Assembly (NCBI GenBank): GCA_015680685.1
Contig: MNCI01035815.1
Coordinates: 14,367-76,366 of the forward strand
DNA length: 62,000 nucleotides
Direction of reading: 5' to 3'
Source: Gnetum montanum
Lineage: Eukaryota > Streptophyta > Gnetopsida > Gnetales > Gnetaceae
In this document: piece by piece, positions 12,180 to 25,329 of the stretch
Layout of the letters: each line of letters begins with the position of its first letter
Position numbering within the stretch: the first letter of the stretch is position 1
Program-made: the position numbers and the translations under genes
The notes under the pieces: generated by a model
What the model was told of the DNA's origin: nothing
Database searches by the model: none
What the model saw: only the letters and a program-made list of their open reading frames with translations

Positions 12180-15000
12180 TTCTCCACTGGTTGCTTCCCT
12201 TTATCATGAGGCTTCTGAAATTTGTAATAGTTGAGGAGTGCCCAAAAATTCTCTTCTTTTGTCATTGGATCCTATATTGTCTAGGCTACTAAACTGATGT
12301 GTGCTATCATTAGTACATCCCAAGGGCATGGTAGTTGCAAGAACATCTTATTGGCCTTCACATACTAAGTTGTAAACTATTATTGTTCTTTCTCAAAGGT
12401 CCTAGCTTTTTCTCTTAATTTTTGATAATTTTTTAATCTCCTAGCTAGGTCTAAGGCAACATCCTTCTATTCATGGTAGCTATCTTTAACCACCTTTAAT
12501 TTTAAGTTTTCGACATGAAGCTTTTGCAAAGCATCTTTTATATCCATAAACTCTTTCTCATATGATGCATAAGTGGTTGCTACTTGCTTCTCTAGCTCAC
12601 TTTAGGTAGACTTGCTATTAGCATGGCGAGGTTGACATATTTGAGGTTAGCCAACACCATATACTCTTTCAAATCTTCAATATGTAGGTCTTTATCTTTC
12701 ATTTTTGCTTGATGGACTAGAGCATAGGTATCCAAGATGGGTTACTAGTTAGGATTTTGCATTGACATGGCTCTAATGCTAGTTTTAACCATCTAGATTT
12801 CCTTTTCATTTATTTTCTTATACATGCCTATTTGATCATGAAAGTGTTCCTTTAGCTTTTCATGTTTCTTGGTCTCATTTCACCACATGTTGATTTTAAT
12901 GGTTGATTTCTGTCGAATAGCATAAACCTCATTCATTAAGAGGGTTCTATTTTCCTTGGCCAATATGCTAATATCCTGGTTGACCATCAATAGTTACCTC
13001 AATTGATGGATTCTTTCGTCTATAATATTCTTTTGTTGTTCAATAGTCTGGAGTTTTCTGCAAAGAGCTATTTATTCTCCTCCTAAGTGGTGATTAATGC
13101 CTTTTTGTAAGCATGGGATTATGCATTACCAGTAGAGGCATTCTAGACTACCTTCTCTTTTTCTTGCTTGACAGCTTTAGTTTCTTTAGTCAACTTGATC
13201 ATCTTCTCTATTCTAAATTTCTGCACCTAGTCATGCACGACAAATTGAGCAGGATCTAGTCTTTCGCTCTCAGGGTGATCAATTCTTATTATAACCATTA
13301 CACTTCTACTTCTACGTGCTTCTCCCTAGTCTCTACCATGACCAATTTTTCTTTAGTGGCAATGAGGTCTAATTGTGCTACAATGAAATTACTGGGGATG
13401 TTGAATAAGGTGGTCACCACTTGCCTTGTTTGCAGTAATCGATCTAATACATCCTCATGTACCGCAGGAGTCATTAAAGTCCCAATGAGCATTTTTTCAT
13501 CTCTAGTCCTAGTCAAATCTATTGGAGGTACAATAAGCACATTGAATGATTCTTCAATATGGTCTATAATCGCTTTGGCTATGCCTACCACATCCTTATG
13601 CTGGATTACCACTACTATGGCACCTTCTCCCATCTCAAGCATCACTTGTAAGGATCCGACATTACCAAATATTTTTCTAGACCACTAGGATTCTTCTCTT
13701 GATTACAATGAGATTTACCCTCTTGTTAAATCACCTGAAATGGTGGGCTTTACCTCATCCAAGACTTTGAAGAGGCTTGATTCTTCCTTGCTTCCCTAAC
13801 TAAGTGTGTCAACAATTTTTTATAGATGGCTCATTGAGGGTTTGTAGTCTTGTGGTGGTAGTAGTGGTGGAACTTGTGTTTTAGGGCATTGTTTAGGCTC
13901 TCAGTCTGCTTCTTTTTCTAGTTCATCTTCCTTCTTTGGTTCTTGTTCTTCATCCAAGTCTTTCATTGGTGTTGTAGGTTTGAGCAACTCTACAAAGGAA
14001 GTGTTTTGAGCTTAATTGGGGACATTGTTTGTGTATCCCAAGATTCTATCACACTGACATAGCTTTCTAATTAGGAAAGGGAATGGAAGTGCTAGCTTCC
14101 CTACCTTTTTCTCCTTTAACTACCTTTGGATCTCTATACAATATAGCTAGGGAAGGTTAACTATGTACTTGTCCATTAGGATAGCACTTTCCTTGGCCAC
14201 ATAGGTGAAGATTCGGTTGAGTCATTTGGTGGAAAAAAGATGATATATCCCTATTTTGAAATAGGCTCTCTCCTGTAGAGTTAATTCATTATATATCCAC
14301 TCATCCTTACCATATTCCTACCTTAGCCACAACTTTCTTATGTTAGGGTTAGATCTAGTAGACAAATGCACTAACTTAGCCCCTTCATTTGGCAAATTTG
14401 AAGCTTCAACAATTGCTTTAATTGAGAAGTCAACATTAACTCTGCAAATGCTAACTATGGTGCCTTCCTCTTTGTTATGCTAGAATTAGTATGTTTCTCC
14501 AAGATACCACTCATCACTATCTAAAAGAATAGGCCACAAAGGTGATGCTTGAAGTTGTGTTGAACTGCTTCTAGAGAAAACTCCATAAATGGGTCAAAGT
14601 TCATCTTCATGATGACCATGGTTAACATGTATTTCTCTTAAATGACCTCAAGGAATTCCAGGAACAATGTGAGACATTGTTCTTGTGCAAGGGGCTATGG
14701 TTTTCTAGGCTATCCTTGGACTAACTATTCTATGACAGAAGCCTTTTGATGAATGCTGGATGATTGGGCTTCCTACTCCTCATGCTTCACATGTTCACCT
14801 TGTTGGCCTCGTCCACCTCGTGGGCACTTGGTTGCTCACTATGAAGGTTCTCCTTGTGCTCCTCTTTTTGGGCCATCTACAATCAAGCAAAGATTGGATG
14901 TTACTAAGGTTTTGTTCTTTATCATTAATTAGTTTACATCTTACTCATTGCCTTAGTTCATCAAGTTCTTAGTTCATATGATTGTAGAGTTAGAAATTTT
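12180..15000 (-). pseudogene. Second ORF of element B, function unknown (degenerate)
   Basis: Read right to left, this region keeps one main frame with stops that mostly look like Gln-to-TAG. Recognisable stretches are NVDFSIKAIVEASNLPNEGA (near 14430), then LTLQERAYFKIGIYHLFS, an acidic EEQEPKKEDELEKEAD segment near 13920, and an open stretch of 115 codons at 13645-13298 (starting MMLEMGEGAIVVV). Further downstream the reading is Lys/Glu-rich and coiled-coil-like. I do not recognise the family. Length and position suggest an accessory element protein rather than pol. It lies downstream of the promoter-like block at 15420-15530. Confidence 0.5.
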
Positions 15001-15419
15001 TTTAGGAAAAATCCCCAAAAAGTTTTTATCATCTTTTATGACCCTTTGCAATTGGTTTTTTTTCCTTATGTGTGGCTTATTATAACGGTTATGGTTCCTT
15101 GGGTGGAAAAATTAATGTTTCTAGCATTACCACGATTGATTTTACATTATCTCACTTATGGTTTCTAATGTTCTTACCCTTATAATATCCTTTTGGTGAT
15201 AGAAAATTTTAGAAAAGTGGTGCAAGTTTCTCATGCAAGCACTCCCCATGACTATGTTGAACACTACAAGGTCAAATAGGTTCAAACAGTATGAGAATCG
15301 GAGTGGTAGAGAGCCAAATATTGCAAGTTGTAGTTGGTTGCGCAAAGCTTTAAGTTGTGAGAGAAAATTCAAAAAACTCCCCTAGTTGAAAATGATGAGA
15401 ATGAATTTTGGGCATTGCA

Positions 15420-15530
15420 GGGGTCATATATATAGGTTTTTTGTAACCCAATATCAAGTATCCAATGTGACATCCCACCCAATATTAGGTATGCGATATC
15501 AGGATCCATGAATAAGCATCTCATGGGGGT
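15420..15530 (-). promoter_or_regulatory. Internal U3-like promoter candidate of element B
   Basis: On the minus strand this block has ATGAG, then several GATATC/AATATT motifs, then CCTATATATATG. It matches the layout of the element's own U3: LTR start, GATATC motifs, TATA box. It lies just upstream of the second ORF. It may be a separate promoter or a relic of a related nested LTR. Confidence 0.4.
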
Positions 15531-17000
15531 ATTGAGCATAAGAAATGAAACCCTAAGGTTGATTAGAAGGTTTTAGGTTAGGCCCATAGTTTGGGTTAAG
15601 TAGGAAATTGTATGAAGGCATCGAAAGTGTGAGAAGGTGGAGTCATCGACATGAAAAGATTTAGAAGAAGTAAGAAAAAGGACATTGAAATCGAGATTGT
15701 GAATGGATCAAGTTACATGAGAAGAGAAACTATGAAATTTAAAATTATGCATGTGGAAGTTTAAGAATGATGTGGTTGTTTTAATCAAGTACAAGTTACA
15801 AAAGTTATACAAGTGGATCCTCCCCAAAGTAGGCTCCAACCTATGATGCCCTTATGTGACAACACCTAAAAATGTTTGTAGGCACTAAAGGGGTTGACTG
15901 TGATGCATACCTATCCAAAAAAAACACAGATGATAAAACCACCAATTTGGGATAATAATTCTACATTACACAAAACCACAAGTTAGGATCAAATGGATAA
16001 TGAGATGAGATGGACTGTAGAAAGGGTTGCAAAAATTGGAACATGAGGTGTCTTACCATGGGCATAATGAATCCTTGTGTGTTAGTAATGGTTAATCATG
16101 AGTCCTTCTTTCCAAGATTTGAACCAAGTCCAAACCAAATTTCAGTGACATCACATTATTTTATCATGTTGATGGACAACCATAAGACTATCATAGTTGT
16201 AAGGAGTAACATCACTTGGCATTCTGTCCAAGGGAGAAGCTTATTTCTAGCACGTTTCTTTTTTTTTATGGAAGTTCTGAGAAGCTAGTAACCTTCAAGC
16301 ATGGATACATGTCTTTCTAGTGGGGCCCACAAAATTTATTCAGTGGCTTTTTATGATACTTTTAGTCCCATTTTTTGTTAGAACTACAAGGATATAATTA
16401 CAACCTCAGCAACATGATAGAACATATAGCAGTGGCCAAAGAAAATCCATAAATGCCCTTGATGTCACACCCCTTACATTCTACCTTGGTTCTAGAGTCT
16501 TCTACTCAAACACAATGATTATGGATTTATTTTTAGGTTGGATGATGAAAAAGAATATCATTATGACTAGAGAAAGAACCTTATATTAATGGAATGAGTA
16601 GATGGATTACGTGGTCTCACTATCCAAATAATTAGTTCCTTATGATTCAACAACATAAAGAAAACCTCATCTCAATGGGCAACATGATCATTTTATTCAT
16701 AAGTGAGATTGCTAACAAAGAAGATGAAAACAAAAAAATAGAAAAAAGTGAAAAGAATAAGAAAAATTGTATCAAGAAATGAGAAAATTACAAAAAATTG
16801 TAAAACAAAAAGATGGAAAACACTTATGAATCCTAAAGATTAGAATGGGGGATGACCCCCACGACTAAACATTTGGCCATGACAAGGATTAATGAGTAGA
16901 TAGATAGGATCCATGCATGTGTAGAACATTGATAATCATTCATTCCCTAGCCACTGGGTGTTTGTTGGTGTTGCGGTGGCTGAGTAGACAAATGGTTGGT
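15531..17000. other. Element B interior without recognisable coding
   Basis: Between the gag-like gene and the U3-like block I find no conserved domain. The short frames (for example 16010-16288 on the plus strand) have no recognisable motif. Purine-rich stretches on the plus strand occur around 16680-16820. Confidence 0.4.
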
Positions 17001-18760
17001 CATACACTTGAATGTTAAATGTATGGTGGATTAGGGTATGAGAGGTGTTAATGTTACGAATGTATAGTCTTGATTGCATCCTTGATCATGATATGATATG
17101 CATGGATTTGTTGGTCTCCCCATGCTTGTAGATTCATTGCTTGGGTTTGGAATTAGAGTAATGATGGATGGTGGCCCTTGTGTATGATCAGAGAACAGTG
17201 GTGGTGAAAAGGGAGGCATTGCACTAGATTGGCATTATGCTAGTTCAGATGATGTGGTAGATCCATAAGTCTTTTGCTTTAGCTTATAGTGTTTCCTAAA
17301 GAAGAGATGTTTTTGACATGGTAGTTGAGATCTACTAGGATCAACATGTGTATGCACATTTGTAGCACAATGGCATTTTTTTGTTGATATCATGATGAAA
17401 AACCTTCCTATGTCCTTGGTTGTGGCATGCGATGAGGTGTTGTATGAGAATATTAAGGGTAGGATGGATGGTAAGAGGTGCGAGGTGGTGATCCCTTCAG
17501 AGATGTCATGGGTTGATGGTACTCGGGAGAGTGGTAGTGGTGATTTGAGGTAGAGAATGTAGAACTAGTTGGAGAAACAGGGTGTTGAACATAATATCCA
17601 TGCAGTTTTAGCAAATAAGAAAGATAAGGCTAATTTGATGGTGGCCTCCCCCATGATTGTGGTCATTGCCACCATGGTTGATGATAGTGTTGAGGCTAGT
17701 AATAAGTTCCCCTAGGATGGTATGGTTGGTTGTGGAACTGTCTATAATTACCTTGTGGAAGAGAAAATCTCCCAGGCATGTGCTTTTGTACAAAATTCAA
17801 ATTTAAGGCACCTACCCAATACTCATGTAGACGCAACAAGATTGGTATACATAGCTGTCACATCCATTATCTTTATCTATGGTTGAGTCTATAGCCTCAC
17901 TTTCTTCAACCATTTTTCCTATTTGCCAATAAGTGTTCCTAGTTGTTTCTTGGTTTTGTATCCTTTGTCTATTATGATTTCCTAGTTTGTTGTGCATTAT
18001 CCTCTCCTTGACCATCTCAATGAGAGTTATAACATTTTCATATATCCATTTCGACATCCTATTAAAATTTTCTTCAAGTTTATCAATAGATTTCTGTATT
18101 GGTAAGGTTTGTTGCAAAATCACCTTTTCAAGAGCGATTTCTTTCTTCTTACCATAGATATGGACATTCTTCTATTAAAGAGTTGGGTCCTAGTGATATT
18201 TCTCAACATTCTCCCATTTGCATATCTCTCCTTCTTTTTCCATACATTAGATTAGTTCTTGGATTTGATGGGCTTCTAGCTTGTATAATTGACTTGGGAC
18301 ATACATCCTAAGGGTCTCCCTCATTTCATTACAAAGTCCATCTATGATGTGGAAAAGTTGTCTTTCCTTAGAGAAACCATGGCTTAGGCACCTATTCAAT
18401 AGGGAATAATATATATCTAAGGCCATGTCCAAGGGTTCATGTTGTTCTTGCATCCATCCTTGGATTTGTCTCCTCAAAGAGTTTTGCATCCACTTTCAAT
18501 GTTGTGATGAAAATTTCTATTCAGTTGATTGTGATGATTTAGTCTATGTTCATGTTGATGACGATGAATGTTCCTACGAGTTCAATTTTTGTTTGTATTC
18601 TAACCCTTGGTGGAGTTTTATCTTCATACCTACATTCATATTTGTTAGAACTAGACATTGAAAGGGAAGAGGAAGATGAGGAACTAGAAGGATTGCCATG
18701 GCTTCTATGATGTTCCCCAGGGTCCCTTGATTTATTGTTTCTAGAATTCAAGGAGGTCAT
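17000..18760 (-). pseudogene. Gag-like gene of element B (degenerate)
   Basis: Read right to left it starts with a Ser-rich N-terminus (MTSLNSRNNKSRDPGEHHRS at 18760). A helical capsid-like core follows (18489-18247) with DIYYSLLNRCLSHGFSKE and HIIDGLCNEMRETL, the pattern of plant retrotransposon gag domains. A coiled-coil-like stretch (SIDKLEENFNRMSKWIYENV) lies near 18090-18030. The C-terminus is rich in Tyr, His and Pro (about 17800-17400). No zinc knuckle is visible. Position right after the primer site fits gag. Stops and frame changes show it is dead. Confidence 0.6.
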
Positions 18761-19084
18761 AGGCCTTGAGGCCTCTCCTAGTCTAGAACTTACTTCATCC
18801 TCTCTAGGGTTGTATGCCTTAGGTGAATGTAGTTTTTGAGTGTTTTCAAGGTGGTCATGAACATATGAAACCCCCTACATAAGGTTGGTCACTCTAATTT
18901 TCTTCATCGTATATCTCGTTATTTCTCCAATGAATTATTTCACTATATAGTGCATTATTACTTCTTTGTAAGAGAGACATTATTTTTGGTTTATGGTGTG
19001 TGTGATTTAATATTTTCTAATAGATATATCATTACTACATTTATAGTGATAGTGTATAATATAACTAATCTAGATAACTAGCAC

Positions 19085-19105
19085 CATCCCTGACAATAGC
19101 ACCAA
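19085..19105 (-). other. Primer binding site of element B
   Basis: On the minus strand the LTR is followed by TTGGTGCTATTGTCAGGGAT, which resembles the plant primer site TGGCGCCGTTGCCGGGGAT complementary to the 3' end of tRNA-Asp, with transitions. It fixes the orientation of B. Confidence 0.75.
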
Positions 19106-19993
19106 TGATGAGCAGCATGGTACCCCTATGCCCAACCATAAGAATCACAAGTGTTCATGCATGATCTAGTCAAATTTCATGGATGGGACTACTTGTGGCA
19201 TCTATATCACTATGCTTTAATAATAGTTTGCTATCTTCCCACTTGGACTAGTGGTAGCTTTTTAGGTATGGTTTAGTCCAAAGTGAGGCATATGATGTTG
19301 TCTAATTCTATGCTACTTCTAATAATGATAAATAGATAAATCAACTAAGCTAATAAATAGTGGAAAATAAGATCTAAACTAGCCTATGTAAAATGAGTAT
19401 TCATCCCTAATCATTTGTACATGCCTTGGACTTCATATAACTACTATTGGGATTGTCAAGCATACATCACTAGGTGTGCCAAACGATACACTGCTGGATT
19501 ACCAAGTACTTACACTTAAGCACTTGTGATTAAGTCATATTCATTCTGCTTAATAATAGGAATAGTAAATAGCAATAAATAAAAATAGTAACTAAAGAAA
19601 ATAGTAAATAAATAAATGGTTAAATAATTAAAGTAATAATAAATCTAAGTGAATGTGGCAATAATGGAAGTAATCTCGATCTTTATTTCTAGTCATGTAA
19701 CATGTCCAAGTATGTCACACTTGAACAAAGGTATCACATGATTATAAAAATCACACTTTGGGCATGCACTGGGATAACAAAACTTGAATGCAGAAATCTA
19801 AGAAAGACTATCAAAAACTGAGAACTTAAATTGTCTCCCAATTGTGCACCCAAGTGTTGTATTTATAGGCTAGCATGGAAGAGATAATATTAGATATCTG
19901 ACATTATTTCTTGGGACCCGATATCGCATACATGATATCGAAGCCTCGATATCGAGTATCTGCTATTAGGGATAACACAATGATGACTCATCA
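19106..19993 (-). repeat. 5' LTR of element B
   Basis: It is the partner of 11074-11965, with the same ends TGATGAG and CTCATCA. On the minus strand a TATA box CCTATAAATACAA lies at 19857-19869. Upstream of it, within the short U3, several GATATC-containing motifs cluster at about 19895-19965. Confidence 0.92.
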
Positions 19994-20334
19994 AGTACTA
20001 AAAGTATAGTTATTATGACTACTGAAAGTGTAGATACAGTGACTATTATAAATGGCTCAAGAATATATGGGGTTATACCCTACAAAAACCCATGAAAAAG
20101 TCATTTTTAGCCATTCCAAAGGCATTTTCACCCTTTCCAAGCCAAAATATGGACATGGGGTATCCTATTCTACTCTAGAAATAAGGAAATAATAACTTTT
20201 AAAGCATTTTTTGACCCCAAAAAGCTAAAGTATGCAAGATTGTAGTTCTTGGTCTACATATCCTACATTTATAATGAGTCCTTGACCCAAGTTGAAAAAT
20301 GAATGTTGTAACATGAAATTTTAGTGGTGTTTCA
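19994..20334 (-). repeat. E1 3' LTR, piece 3 of 3
   Basis: It continues the match to 39962-40188 and then extends past the truncated right LTR. Its minus-strand start TGAAACACCAC agrees with the start of the E2 LTR at 51701, and the following 100 bp also align. A purine tract (AAAGAGGAGCTAA on the minus strand, 20335-20349) lies just outside. Confidence 0.82.
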
Positions 20335-21440
20335 TTAGCTCCTCTTTGTTGATGTATAGAGGATTGAATTCAGAGATATTAGCAAATAATACAAAGCACC
20401 ATAATGTTCCCTCTCTATGCTTGATATAGTAGTATCGAACCATGCCCAAGAGTGCCTATGATGATGGGATAAGGCTATGATGAGGAAATGAAAAAGAGAT
20501 CATTGGGAAATGATTATGAGGGCTAATAATGCATTCCAAACATTGACATCATGGCCATGGTACAAACATGTTGACCTATCGGTGTTTTTGGTACTTCATC
20601 TTTGGAAGTGTTGGTTACTTAGTGAATGTGTTTGACGATTCAATACTTAGCTCCAAGGTTTCTTTGGCCATTAGGAATCTCCCTTTGTATGTTTGAAGTT
20701 GTTGGTTTGGGCTTTTGAGGCTTAATTAGCCATTTGGCTTCTTGGTAGTTTGATTCCCCATAGTGCTTTTTTTGGGGGTGAAACCTTCATTGGATTTCTT
20801 TGCCAAAGCTATTTTTGATTTAGTTTTTCCATCAAGTGAGATGTGTTATAGTTGATGGAATAGATGGTTTCCCATTGAATGAAGTATATTACCTTCAATG
20901 GACTTAATGGTGAAGCATGATGAGGGATGTTGTACACCCATAGTGCATGAGTGTCAAACATTAATCAACATTGTCATCCAAGGTAAGGAAGGTTATATTT
21001 AGGCTATGGGATTGGGCTTAAGGGAATGATAATGAAAATTATGTGGAACAAGTACTCTTGGCATGCGAAGAAAAACTCACTAAATCTTGAACATCAAGGT
21101 CATGTGATGACTTGCTGCTATGATGAGTTGCATCTCCACAATGAATTTAGGCTTCATCCTGCAAGCACAATTCCAAGAGAACAAGGAAACCAAGAAAAGA
21201 AATCATGTTGTTATAATGAAATACATAAGGACATGTAGAATGGAGTAGGATATTTTGTCATCAAAGATCAACAACATGATCAATTTAAGGCCCTAGTAGG
21301 TTGTGTTACTAGTTTTAGAACCTGGTAGGCCATGTTTTTACTAGTTTTAGGCCTTGGCAAGCCATGGAAAGTAGGCTCACTTGTTGGCTATTATTAGCTT
21401 CATGTACTATAGATTTAGATATGAATGATTAACCAGATTG
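20335..21440. other. E1 3' non-coding region with purine tract and repeat vestige
   Basis: It begins with the purine tract next to the 3' LTR. No domain is visible, and the open frame at 21026-21238 on the plus strand is unsupported. At about 21305-21375 two copies of a motif like CTAGTTTTAGGCCTTGGC occur. They match, inverted, the 29-bp units of the tandem array at 57814-58392. Confidence 0.5.
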
Positions 21441-24400
21441 ACCAACTCATTCCCATCCATGTTTTCTCTTTTGAATGTGCTATTATAGTAGGCCTTAGTA
21501 ATCAAGAAAGGCCCTTCCTAGTTGGTTGAGAATTTATCCACATATTCATGGATAGCTTTGAGCATAAGGTCACCTTTGTTGATATTTTGCTTAGTTAAGT
21601 CATGGTGGTGTTGCTACTTATGAATCTCTTGATACCACTCAATTTTCACATGTTGCTTCTCGACCCAGTCTAGGTCTATGGTACGTAGCTCCTTGCTTTG
21701 GTCATCATTGATGAAGTTGAAAAAAGCCACTTGAAGTGATGGTACATGTAATTCAAGAGGGAAAAAAATTTCATAACCATAAACAAGGCTATATGGAATT
21801 ACACCTGTTGCTTTCCATATGCCCAAAGTGCACGAACAAGCTACACATGCCACTTGCATTTACTATTATTTAGCATATTCTTGATCAAGTTGACAATGAC
21901 CTTGTTACTTTCTTCACCTTGTCCATTGGCTCGAGGGTAATAAGGCAGCGAGAAAGAGTGCTTAATTCCTAGGTTGTGATAGAATTTTTTTTCTTGGCTA
22001 CTAAACTATGGTATGTTATCCATGACTATGGTCATACGTATACTAAAATGGGCTACTATATTATCTAGGATGAATCTACAAACTTGTTCAAATGTCATTT
22101 TCCTTAGGAAAATAGCCTTAACCCACTTAATAAAGTATTCAATTATGGTGATGATGAAGCTATTCCCTATAAAGGACTTAGGAATTATAGGTCCAATGAT
22201 ATCCAACCCACATTGTTGAAATGGCCATGTTATTTGAGTAGTGTGTAACTGAGGCAGTGGTACATGTATGAGATTGTTATACCATTGGCACATGTCATAA
22301 TTTTTGACCTTCTACAGACAATAATTTTTCATATAAGGTGAATAATAACTTAACAATCTAATTTTAGTAGCCATGGCTCTAGGTCCTATATGTCCACCAC
22401 AAACACCCTCATGAACTTACTATAGGAATGTTCTAGCTTTGGTTCTACCTAATCATTTTAAAAATATGCCATCATAGGATCACCAACATAATGTGTTGTC
22501 ACTTATAATGACATACTATTTCGATCATTGACATACAATATTCTTTTGAGCAATAGTTAGGACTTGTGAATATTCATCATGCATAAGGTAAAACTTGATA
22601 TCGTTCTATCATTCCTTTATAGGAGTAGTATGAACTATAACCACAAAGGTATCCTTAACACTTTGCATGATAAGGATAACATAGTTCATGGTTAAGGTAG
22701 ATAACTTGCTAGACATATTTTATGTAACACTAAGGGCTAACATTGCAATTACATCAGCTATGGTGTTTTGTTTTGGGATATGTGTTAGATATCAGCATCT
22801 GTAAATTATTGCGATAGTTGTTTTCCTAAGTCATAATAAGGTTGTAAATGTGTATCTTTGCATGCATAAACCTTAGTTATTTGGTTGACCACAAGTTGTG
22901 AATCACCCTTGATAATCAAATGCTTAATTCCTAGGTCATGATCTACCATCATTCCTCTAATCAAACCCTCATACTTTACTATGTTATTGATGCACGTAAA
23001 CTCAAAATGATAGGTGAAGGGTTGAATTTCACTAGATGGGAATGTTATGATGGCAGCAACACTAGCCACATGGGTAGTTGAAGCATCATCAAAGTGCATG
23101 ACTACCTCATAACCCTTGGGAACTTAGCTAATGACATTAACATGTTCATCAAAAAATTTGGGTTTATAGTTTCTTGGTCATCAATAGGTGAAACAGTAAG
23201 TTGTATGGGTATAGCTTGACCTTTCCTTAAGGATTGAGAGACATAATGAAGATTAAACTCTACTATTATGGCTTTCCATTGGGCTAGATGGCAACTCTCA
23301 TAGATGTTAGTCTTTATGGCTCTGAGTATGTTGTCTTTACAAATGACATTGAACTAACTCCTAAAGAGGTAATATCTTCACTTATTCAATGAAAATACTA
23401 GTGCTAGATAGTACTTCTTCACTTTAGTATATTGTGTTTTATCGGCAACTAATGCATGACCAAGATAGTATATTGACATCTTTCCTCCATCATCATGTTT
23501 CTAATAGAGTAGAGAGGAAATTAACATGTTTGAGGCAGTAAGGTAGATGTAAAATAGTTTACCCTCTTGTGGAGGATAGACTGTTGGTAGTCATGCCAAC
23601 TCTTGCTTAATGTTTTCAAAGGCTTCTTGGCATTGAGCAATTCTCTCATAGTGAAATCCTTTCTTAAGAAAGTGTTGCATGGGTTATAACTTATCTATAA
23701 GCCTAGTGATGAACCTACAAATAAATTGTAATCTACCTTGTAGTCATTGAAGCTCCTTAAGGTTAGTTAGCATTGACAAGTTGGAGATGGCTTTAACCTT
23801 ATTAAGATTGATACATATCCTTATTTCTGATATCGCAAAGCCAAGAATTGTAACCATTTTGACACTAAAGATGATCTTCTTAGGATTAAGTCTAAAATCA
23901 AACTTAAGGCATCATCTAAGCACAAGGTCTAGGTCATTAGCATGGTCACTGGTTACTTTGTAATTAATGGCTATGTTGTCTATGTAGTCATTAAGTAATC
24001 CTAACATGTGGTTACTGAAGATATACATCATAACTCTTTGATAGGTAGCTCCCACATTCTTAAGGCCAAAAGGTATCATTGTGTAGTTACCCTAAGGGGT
24101 CATGAAGGTCATGCTAAGTTGGTGCTGTGAGTTGATCCTAATCTATTTATATCTCAAGAATCCATCCATAAATAATAACAAGGAATGTCTAGCCATAGTA
24201 TCAATGAGTTGATCAATACTAGGAAAAGGAAGGTCATCCTTGATGGTTGCCTTATTTAGGTTTCAGAAATTTATAAAAATATAGATACTCCCATTTCTTA
24301 GGGGCTACCACTATATTGGATACCTAGTCTATGTAGTCAATAGCCCTAATGAAACTAGCTTGGTATAGCTTTGTGATTTCATCATGAATCACCAAGGCTA

Positions 24401-24807
24401 AATCTCGTTTAATCTTGCACACTTTTTGCTTAACTAGTCTAATGCTAGGATTAAGTATGATGTTTTTTGGACTAACTATGGATCTAGGCCTACCATATCT
24501 TTATATCACTAGGCAAAGGCCTTAATATTATCTTGTAGGACCTTGGTGATGTCTTGAGTCTATTGAGGTTCTAGTGAGGAACTTAGTTTAAGGGTTTTCT
24601 CTTCACCACTATGTATTATGATAGGGACCTCAGCCAAAGAGTCTTTAGTAATGTCACTAGCCTCTAGATCAAGGGTTTTAACTAGGCTTTTAAGCCACTC
24701 TAGAGGTTTTTCAATTGAGGCTATATGATTGAAAAGGCTCTTAGGGTTAATATTTAGATAATTAGGATCAATATATTTGTTCAACATCATTATTAGGCCC
24801 ACTCAAT
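21440..24807 (-). pseudogene. E1 Gypsy (Tat/Ogre-like) RT-RNase H-integrase
   Basis: On the minus strand the RT lead-in is at 24802-24420 (DITKVLQDNIKAFA, YKDMVGLDP). The RT fingers and palm follow, with PFPSIDQLID, FGLKNVGATYQRVM (about 24060) and the active-site box as YIDNIAI near 23980 (YVDD has become YIDN). An RNase H domain is at 23099-22806 with MHFDDAS, YEGLIRGM and GDSQLVVNQ. Integrase (about 22293-21880) has CGLDIIGPI, VMDNIPQF and a GQGEESNK segment around the D, D and E positions. Domain order and style fit the Tat lineage. Numerous stops make it dead. It begins right after an acceptor-like CCTTTTAG at about 24808. Confidence 0.88.
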
Positions 24808-25329
24808 CTAAAAGGTAAGGCAATTTTCTTCCAAGTGTTCATACTTCAATCCTACATATCAACCATAAGCACATTAAGTCGCACCTAGGTAAAAATGGGC
24901 AAACAATGCTAAAATGAATTAGTAAACATGCAAACATATGCTATTCTAGTGATTAACATAAATGAAAACAAGATTAACAAAGGCTATAGTAGATAAATAA
25001 TAACCAATGGGATTACACAAAGGTTATATAAGGTCAATCAAAGGTCATAGGAGAGAAAATAATGTGATCATGGTAAAAAAAGAAGTTATATGGAGGCTCT
25101 ATAAAGCTAATTGATGAGAAATAAGTTCAACATTGCAAAAAAAGGTCAAACCTATGAAAATGGAATACATATGGTAAAAAATTGGTTGATATTGGTAAGA
25201 TAGGGTAAGGTTTTGCTAATTTTAGGCCTTATCAGGCCATGGTATGAGGTTACAGGGTTGATAGGAAAGCTTGGGCACATGAGGAAAACATTCTAGAGAT
25301 ATTTTGAAGGAAAATTGACACTTTTTCTA
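24808..25329. other. E1 spacer between palindromic array and RT
   Basis: AT-rich, with no domain visible. A single vestige of the TTTTAGGCC-type repeat lies near 25220-25245. It ends on the pol side with a splice-acceptor-like CCTTTTAG (minus strand). Confidence 0.4.

Larger units (their letters stand above)
11074..19993 (-). mobile_element. B: non-autonomous LTR retrotransposon nested in the E1 LTR
   Basis: It has two LTRs of about 890 bp (11074-11965 and 19106-19993) with perfect 7-bp inverted ends TGATGAG and CTCATCA. The target-site duplication is AGTAT (11069-11073) and AGTAC (19994-19998). Orientation is minus: a primer site resembling the tRNA-Asp complement abuts the right LTR and a purine tract abuts the left one. 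The 7.1-kb interior has a gag-like gene and a second long ORF, but I find no protease, RT, RNase H or integrase motif. It would need enzymes from another element. Confidence 0.9.

Noticed and set aside
13275-13688. 137-codon open frame on the plus strand
   Set aside because: It overlaps the better supported minus-strand frame of element B and shows no domain.
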